A DNA stretch of 11,924 bases, taken from NCBI GenBank assembly GCA_023382535.1, contig JAHDWA010000148.1:1-11924 (forward strand), given 5' to 3'. Positions 8,514-11,924 of the stretch are shown here, piece after piece. The DNA comes from Anaerolineae bacterium (lineage in GTDB: Bacteria; Chloroflexota; Anaerolineae; 4572-78; J111). Position numbers and translations under genes: made by a program. The notes beneath the pieces were generated by a model that was not told the origin of the DNA, ran no database searches, and worked only from the letters and a program-made list of their open reading frames with translations. Within the stretch, counting starts at the first letter, position 1, and the number at the start of each line of letters is the position of its first letter.

Positions 8514-9110
8514 TTAATCCTGTACACCTTCTCCGTCAGCCAGCCCTGCTACCCGGATGTTGAGATGCCTGACCATCGGATCAGCCAACGCCCGCTCCCG
8601 ATCGCCCTGGAGCACCCAGCGCGTCGGTCCCTGCGCTGTCGGCGTCCCCAGCAGGGTGGGCTGAAAGCCGGCCTTTAAGATCCCGCGGCGGGAAGCCCTA
8701 TTCTCTAACGTATGCCCAATCCAAAACCGCTCCGTCTCGGCGACTTCCGCGTGAAGGATCGCCTGCAGCAGCCGCGGATAAATCCCCTGTCCCCGCCATG
8801 CCGGCAGTGTTGCGAAGTCCCAAAGACTGCGATCATGGGCGCTAAGAGGCCATTCCAGCCCTTCCGCGATCCGCTCCGTTCGTGTGGCCACCCAGCCATA
8901 GGCCACAGGCATTCCTTGCAGGAAGGCGACATAGGGGCGATGGCCCGCCCGCACTCGCGCCTCGATGGCCTGGAGATATAAGTGTTGCAGCGATGCCAGC
9001 AGCGGAACATCGAGCATATGTTCAACGTGCCAGTCCGCCAGGGGGGCGAGGATAGGCAGCGTATCACCCCGCCACCAAGTGTAACGGTATCCGGTAAGAG
9101 TAGTAGACAT
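8514..9110 (-). CDS. GNAT family N-acetyltransferase
   Basis: A 198-residue protein with the acetyl-CoA pyrophosphate loop WRGQGIY (105-111) after a strand DFATLPA, and the later motif ENRASRRGILKAGF (136-149), as in GNAT enzymes. It should transfer an acetyl group from acetyl-CoA to an amine; the acceptor is unknown. The ATG start at 9108-9110 has only a weak AAAGGG upstream. A predicted promoter -10 lies so close that the message would have a leader of about six bases. It lies 44 bases from the NuoE-NuoF gene. Confidence 0.82.
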   Translation of the reverse strand: MSTTLTGYRYTWWRGDTLPILAPLADWHVEHMLDVPLLASLQHLYLQAIEARVRAGHRPYVAFLQGMPVAYGWVATRTERIAEGLEWPLSAHDRSLWDFATLPAWRGQGIYPRLLQAILHAEVAETERFWIGHTLENRASRRGILKAGFQPTLLGTPTAQGPTRWVLQGDRERALADPMVRHLNIRVAGLADGEGVQD

Positions 9111-9122
9111 GCATCGCCCTTT

Positions 9123-9151
9123 ACTATACTGTGCTGATGATTCAGCCTCAA
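9123..9151 (-). promoter_or_regulatory. Predicted promoter of the GNAT-Nudix-exporter operon
   Basis: TTGAGG (9146-9151) and TATAGT (9123-9128) on the minus strand are 17 bases apart, with 4 of 6 and 5 of 6 consensus matches. Transcription would start near 9116, just ahead of the ATG at 9110. This would make a leaderless or nearly leaderless message. It sits in the 44-base gap after the NuoE-NuoF fusion and would separate the accessory genes from that unit. Confidence 0.4.
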
Positions 9152-9154
9152 CCC

Positions 9155-11311
9155 TTACTCCTCACCCACCGGCCACATCTCCGGCCAGCGCTTGAGCGCA
9201 TCGGCGACAGCCCAGCCAGCGGATTGGCCCAGGCCGCAAATACTGGTGTCGGTCATCACCCGGCCCAGTTCCAGCAGGGTGGGAACGTCGCCGGGCTGGA
9301 CCAGACCCGCTTCCATACGCTGCAATATCTCGGCCTGGCGCTGCGTGCCCATCTGGCAGGGATAGCATTTGCCGCAGCTTTCGTGGGCAAAGAACTCGGC
9401 GATGCGGGTCAGGACATCGGCCAGCTCAACCGTATCGTCAAAAACCATCATCGTTCCCGCGCCGATGGTCCCGCCCACGCGCTTGAAATCCTCAAAGGTG
9501 ATCGGCGTGTCTATGTGCTCCGGTCGCAAAAAAGTGCCGGCTGCGCCGCCAGTCAAGATACCCTGCAGGGCTCTTCCTTCGGCCAGCCCGCCGGCCAGGT
9601 CATAAATCAGGTGGCGTAGGGGAACGCCAAACGGCACTTCATACACCCCGGGCCGCCTGACCGAGCCGCTCACGGCAAACAGCTTGGTCCCCGCCGACTC
9701 CTCCGTACCCAGAGAGTTATACCATTTTCCCCCGTGCATAATGATCGAAGGCACTTTGGCCAGCGTCTCGACATTATTGATGACCGTTGGCCTGCCCCAC
9801 AGCCCGTAATTGGCCGGGAAGGGCGGGCGCAGGCGCGGAAAGCCGCGCTTGCCTTCAATAGACTCGATCAGGGCCGTCTCTTCGCCGCAGATATAAGCGC
9901 CCGCGCCCCGGCGCACGGCGATGCGGCAGCTAAAGCCGCTGCCCTGGATGTTGTCGCCCAGCCAGCCCGCTTTCTCCATCTCGGTCACGGCATGGCAGAA
10001 GCGCTCGTAGCCGGAGCGATGCTCGCCGCGCACATAAATGTAGCCCTGGGCCGCGCCGATGGCGTAACAGCCCACAATCAGCCCCTCGACCACCCGGAAC
10101 GGGTCGCCGTCCATCAGCGCCCGGTCTTTAAAGGCCCCCACTTCGCTTTCGTCGGCGTTGCAGATAAAGTAGCGCGGTCCCGGCGGGTTGGACGCCGCGA
10201 ACTGCCACTTGACCCCGGCGGGAAAGGCTGCGCCGCCGCGCCCGACCAGCTTGCTGGCTTTGACCACCTCAATGACCTCGGCCGGGGTCAGCTCTTGCAG
10301 CACCCGCCGCAGCGCCGCCAGGCCGCCCTGAGCGCGGTATTCGCTGAGGCTGGTCGGGTCAACCACCTTCACGTTGGCCATCGCCACCTTGACCAACCCG
10401 CCGATATTGGTCTGCTGCTGGCCGTGACGGGGGGCATTGTTCAACAGGACGTGGATACGCTGGGGCGAAGCCTGAAAATGGCGGGTCTCGTTGACCAGCA
10501 CCGCCGGAGCGTGGTCGCACAACCCCAGGCAGCGCACCGTTTCGACGGTGTACTCGCCGTCGGTGGTAGTTTCACCCGGCTTGATCTGCAAATGCTGGCA
10601 CAGCGCCGCCTCGACCCTGGCCGCACCGTGAATGGCGCAGGGCGCGTCCTCGCAAAGGCGAATGATCTTTTTGCCGACCGGTCCGGTGTAAAACATGGTG
10701 TAAAATTCGGTTACGCCGTACACGTCTGAGAGGGGGACATTCAGCGCCCGGGCAATACGGGTGACGACATGGCGCGGCAGCCAGCCGCCGTAGATGGCCT
10801 GGGCCTCATGCAGCACTTCCAGCAAAACGGAGCGGCCCGTGCCGTTGCCGCCCCACAACGGTGAGCCGGTCGCCAGCAGTTTTTCCAGAGCCTTATCCTG
10901 CGGCGAAACCGGGCCGACTTCCTGCCACAGCTTCTCCACACACTCGGCCACTTCCGAGCAGTCCCAGTCGGCGGGGGTGTCCACGCCGGCCACGTCGGAC
11001 TGCAACGACAGCTCATATTTGCGGCTCCAATCGAGGTCGGCCAGTTCCGAGCCGACAAATAACTGCTGGTCTTTCAAGCGGATGGCCTGGAAGAGGTCGT
11101 AATCGCTTAGCAGGGACAGGCGGGGCGCCAGGTCGGTCGGGTCCAGGCCGGGAATAGTTGCGCCCGCGCGCAGCCCAGTTTCAACCCACTCATCAGACCG
11201 CAGCATTCCCTGCCGGGCATACTGCACAAAGACACGCAGCCAGAACAAGGCGGCACGACTGGCCCGCCCCTGGCGGATGTCGGTCGCAAATCTCTCTAAT
11301 TTGTGGCTCAT
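9155..11311 (-). CDS. NuoE-NuoF fusion diaphorase (HoxF/FdsB-like) with a novel N-terminal region
   Basis: A 718-residue cytoplasmic NAD(H)-oxidising or NAD+-reducing flavoprotein. Residues about 155-290 are NuoE-like, with VYGVTEFYTMFY (197-208) and [2Fe-2S] ligands Cys220/225/261/265. Residues about 320-715 are NuoF-like, with the NADH/FMN loop GRGGAAFPAG (357-366), ICGEETALIESIEG (474-487) and the [4Fe-4S] ligands Cys646/649/652/692. HoxF and FdsB have the same E-F fusion, but both are shorter at the N-terminus. Residues 1-150 match nothing I recognise; they are helical-looking, with Cys118 and Cys124 only. ATG start with AAGGAG four bases upstream. It has its own promoter and no catalytic hydrogenase, FDH or NuoG gene next to it, so its partner is unknown. 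It may swap with the NuoE/NuoF pair of the FDH operon. Confidence 0.88.
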   Translation of the reverse strand: MSHKLERFATDIRQGRASRAALFWLRVFVQYARQGMLRSDEWVETGLRAGATIPGLDPTDLAPRLSLLSDYDLFQAIRLKDQQLFVGSELADLDWSRKYELSLQSDVAGVDTPADWDCSEVAECVEKLWQEVGPVSPQDKALEKLLATGSPLWGGNGTGRSVLLEVLHEAQAIYGGWLPRHVVTRIARALNVPLSDVYGVTEFYTMFYTGPVGKKIIRLCEDAPCAIHGAARVEAALCQHLQIKPGETTTDGEYTVETVRCLGLCDHAPAVLVNETRHFQASPQRIHVLLNNAPRHGQQQTNIGGLVKVAMANVKVVDPTSLSEYRAQGGLAALRRVLQELTPAEVIEVVKASKLVGRGGAAFPAGVKWQFAASNPPGPRYFICNADESEVGAFKDRALMDGDPFRVVEGLIVGCYAIGAAQGYIYVRGEHRSGYERFCHAVTEMEKAGWLGDNIQGSGFSCRIAVRRGAGAYICGEETALIESIEGKRGFPRLRPPFPANYGLWGRPTVINNVETLAKVPSIIMHGGKWYNSLGTEESAGTKLFAVSGSVRRPGVYEVPFGVPLRHLIYDLAGGLAEGRALQGILTGGAAGTFLRPEHIDTPITFEDFKRVGGTIGAGTMMVFDDTVELADVLTRIAEFFAHESCGKCYPCQMGTQRQAEILQRMEAGLVQPGDVPTLLELGRVMTDTSICGLGQSAGWAVADALKRWPEMWPVGEE

Positions 11312-11348
11312 ATTTCTCCTTTGAAAGGGACAGCATCAAACGCCGCCA

Positions 11349-11377
11349 ATAGTAATCCCGATTAGATGGAGCGTCAA
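11349..11377 (-). promoter_or_regulatory. Predicted promoter of the NuoE-NuoF fusion gene
   Basis: TTGACG (11372-11377, 5 of 6) and TACTAT (11349-11354, 4 of 6) lie 17 bases apart on the minus strand. The start site would be near 11342, with a leader of about 31 bases carrying the AAGGAG ribosome site. No operator palindrome was recognised. It separates this gene from the upstream metF. Confidence 0.5.
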
Positions 11378-11441
11378 ATGGTGATTGTATGATGAATAGA
11401 TCGCTCTGAACGTTACACTAAGCTGTACTTACACATCGGCA

Positions 11442-11542
11442 TGTCATTCTGAACGAGCGGAGCGAGGAAGAATCCGCCGTAACGTATCCTGCAACTGACG
11501 TTTTAGGATATTTTTCACTCCCATGGGTTGCTCAAAATGACA
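11442..11542. repeat. Short inverted-repeat element (MITE/REP-like), 101 bp
   Basis: The ends are TGTCATTCTGA (11442-11452) and TCAAAATGACA (11532-11542), which are inverted copies with one mismatch in 11. The left part continues ACGAGCGGAGCGAGGAAG, resembling the CATTCTGAGCGAAGCGAAGAATC interspersed repeats seen in many Chloroflexota and other genomes. Inside are a TATCCT/AGGATA inverted pair (11485-11490 and 11505-11510) and the palindrome CCCATGGG (11520-11527). No coding frame and no clear target duplication were seen. The right end forms the final codons and stop of metF. Family membership cannot be confirmed from one copy. Confidence 0.6.
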
Positions 11543-11924
11543 CTTGTGCCGCCTCGATCACTTCGGCAGCCAGGTCATAGCGGTCAAAGGCAGGCATGAG
11601 ATAGACACCCTGCACGTGGGGGCGAAGCTGCTGGATCAACTCGCGGGTCATAGCTACACCTTCTTGCGCGCCCTTTTCCCCGGCCTGGCGCATGCGCCGG
11701 CGGACTTCGGCGGGGATATGAATGCCGGGAACTTCGTTGTGCAGAAAGTCGGCGTGGCGGGCGTTATAGAGGGGCAGCACCCCGGCCAGGAGAGGCAGGG
11801 TCAGCGGGCCATGCTCGGCTTCATAGCGTGCTATAAAGCCAAGCAGATCGGCGGGGTCATAGAGCGGCTGGGTCAGGGCAAAGTCGGCCCCGTTCTCGAT
11901 CTTCTGGCGCAGCACCTTGATCTC
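11532..11924 (-). CDS. metF: Methylenetetrahydrofolate reductase, C-terminal part (gene continues past the right edge)
   Basis: The visible 130 residues, entering in frame from the window edge, are the C-terminal half of a MetF TIM barrel. GADFALTQPLYDP, LPLLAGVLPLYNARHADFLHNEVPG (split by the barrel strand) and VYLMPAFDRYDLAAEVIE are the typical strands of the family. It reduces 5,10-methylene-THF to 5-methyl-THF with FAD. The wording of these motifs fits best the bifunctional homocysteine methyltransferase-MetF type, but the missing N-terminus leaves that open. The last residues VSF and the stop TGA (11532-11534) come from the inverted end of the repeat element. Its C-terminal length is nevertheless about normal, so function is probably kept. 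It lies 220 bases upstream of the NuoE-NuoF gene, with a promoter between. Confidence 0.88.
   Translation of the reverse strand, partial: EIKVLRQKIENGADFALTQPLYDPADLLGFIARYEAEHGPLTLPLLAGVLPLYNARHADFLHNEVPGIHIPAEVRRRMRQAGEKGAQEGVAMTRELIQQLRPHVQGVYLMPAFDRYDLAAEVIEAAQVSF

Noticed and set aside
9734..10729. A 331-residue open frame on the plus strand
   Set aside because: It lies wholly antisense to the NuoE-NuoF fusion, whose motifs and cofactor ligands are intact; the plus-strand product has no recognisable domain and is a GC-driven shadow.
11485..11515. Hairpin TATCCT/AGGATA followed by TTTTT as a plus-strand terminator
   Set aside because: The stem is short and AT-rich with a 14-base loop, and no plus-strand gene ends there; it is more likely internal structure of the repeat element.
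1..11924. CRISPR arrays, tRNA, rRNA or transposase genes
   Set aside because: No regularly spaced repeats, cloverleaf-like sequence or transposase motifs were seen on either strand by reading.

Overview
Every gene in this window is on the minus strand. The likely source is an anaerobic or facultative bacterium, most plausibly Chloroflexota (Anaerolineae-like). This guess rests on style only: moderate GC, NuoE/NuoF fusions, a heptamer repeat of the AAATCGAA type inside a gene, and a TGTCATTCTGA-ended interspersed element. No rRNA or other phylogenetic marker is present.

The core is a four-gene formate dehydrogenase operon, read right to left from 7201 to 5. Its genes are a NuoE-type [2Fe-2S] subunit (6698-7201), a 1042-residue fusion of a thioredoxin-like [2Fe-2S] domain, NuoF and a GltD/NfnB-like NADPH:FAD module (3565-6693), the catalytic molybdopterin subunit FdhA (682-3552), and a small ferredoxin-type subunit like the N-terminus of NuoG or HoxU (5-658). 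Spacings are 4, 12 and 23 bases, and a good promoter lies upstream at 7246-7273. FdhA looks like two open frames split by one in-frame TGA at 2362-2364. That TGA sits exactly where formate dehydrogenases carry the active-site Sec/Cys, and an E. coli fdhF-like SECIS hairpin follows it, so I annotate one 956-residue selenoprotein with Sec397.

Upstream of this operon is a small accessory group of three genes: a GNAT acetyltransferase (8514-9110), a Nudix hydrolase (7977-8465) and a LysE/RhtB-type exporter (7314-7976). They have their own predicted promoter and no evident link to formate metabolism.

Further right is a second diaphorase, a 718-residue NuoE-NuoF fusion with an unrecognised N-terminal region of about 150 residues (9155-11311), also with its own promoter. 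A 220-base intergenic region holds that promoter and a short inverted-repeat element (11442-11542). One end of the element supplies the last codons and stop of a methylenetetrahydrofolate reductase gene that enters from the right edge (11532-11924).

Taken together, the locus links formate/CO2 chemistry and the folate one-carbon pathway to NAD(H) and NADP(H). The FDH complex appears to carry two distinct pyridine-nucleotide sites, an FMN/NuoF site and a FAD/GltD-like site. This makes NAD/NADP transhydrogenation or flavin-based electron bifurcation a testable hypothesis.
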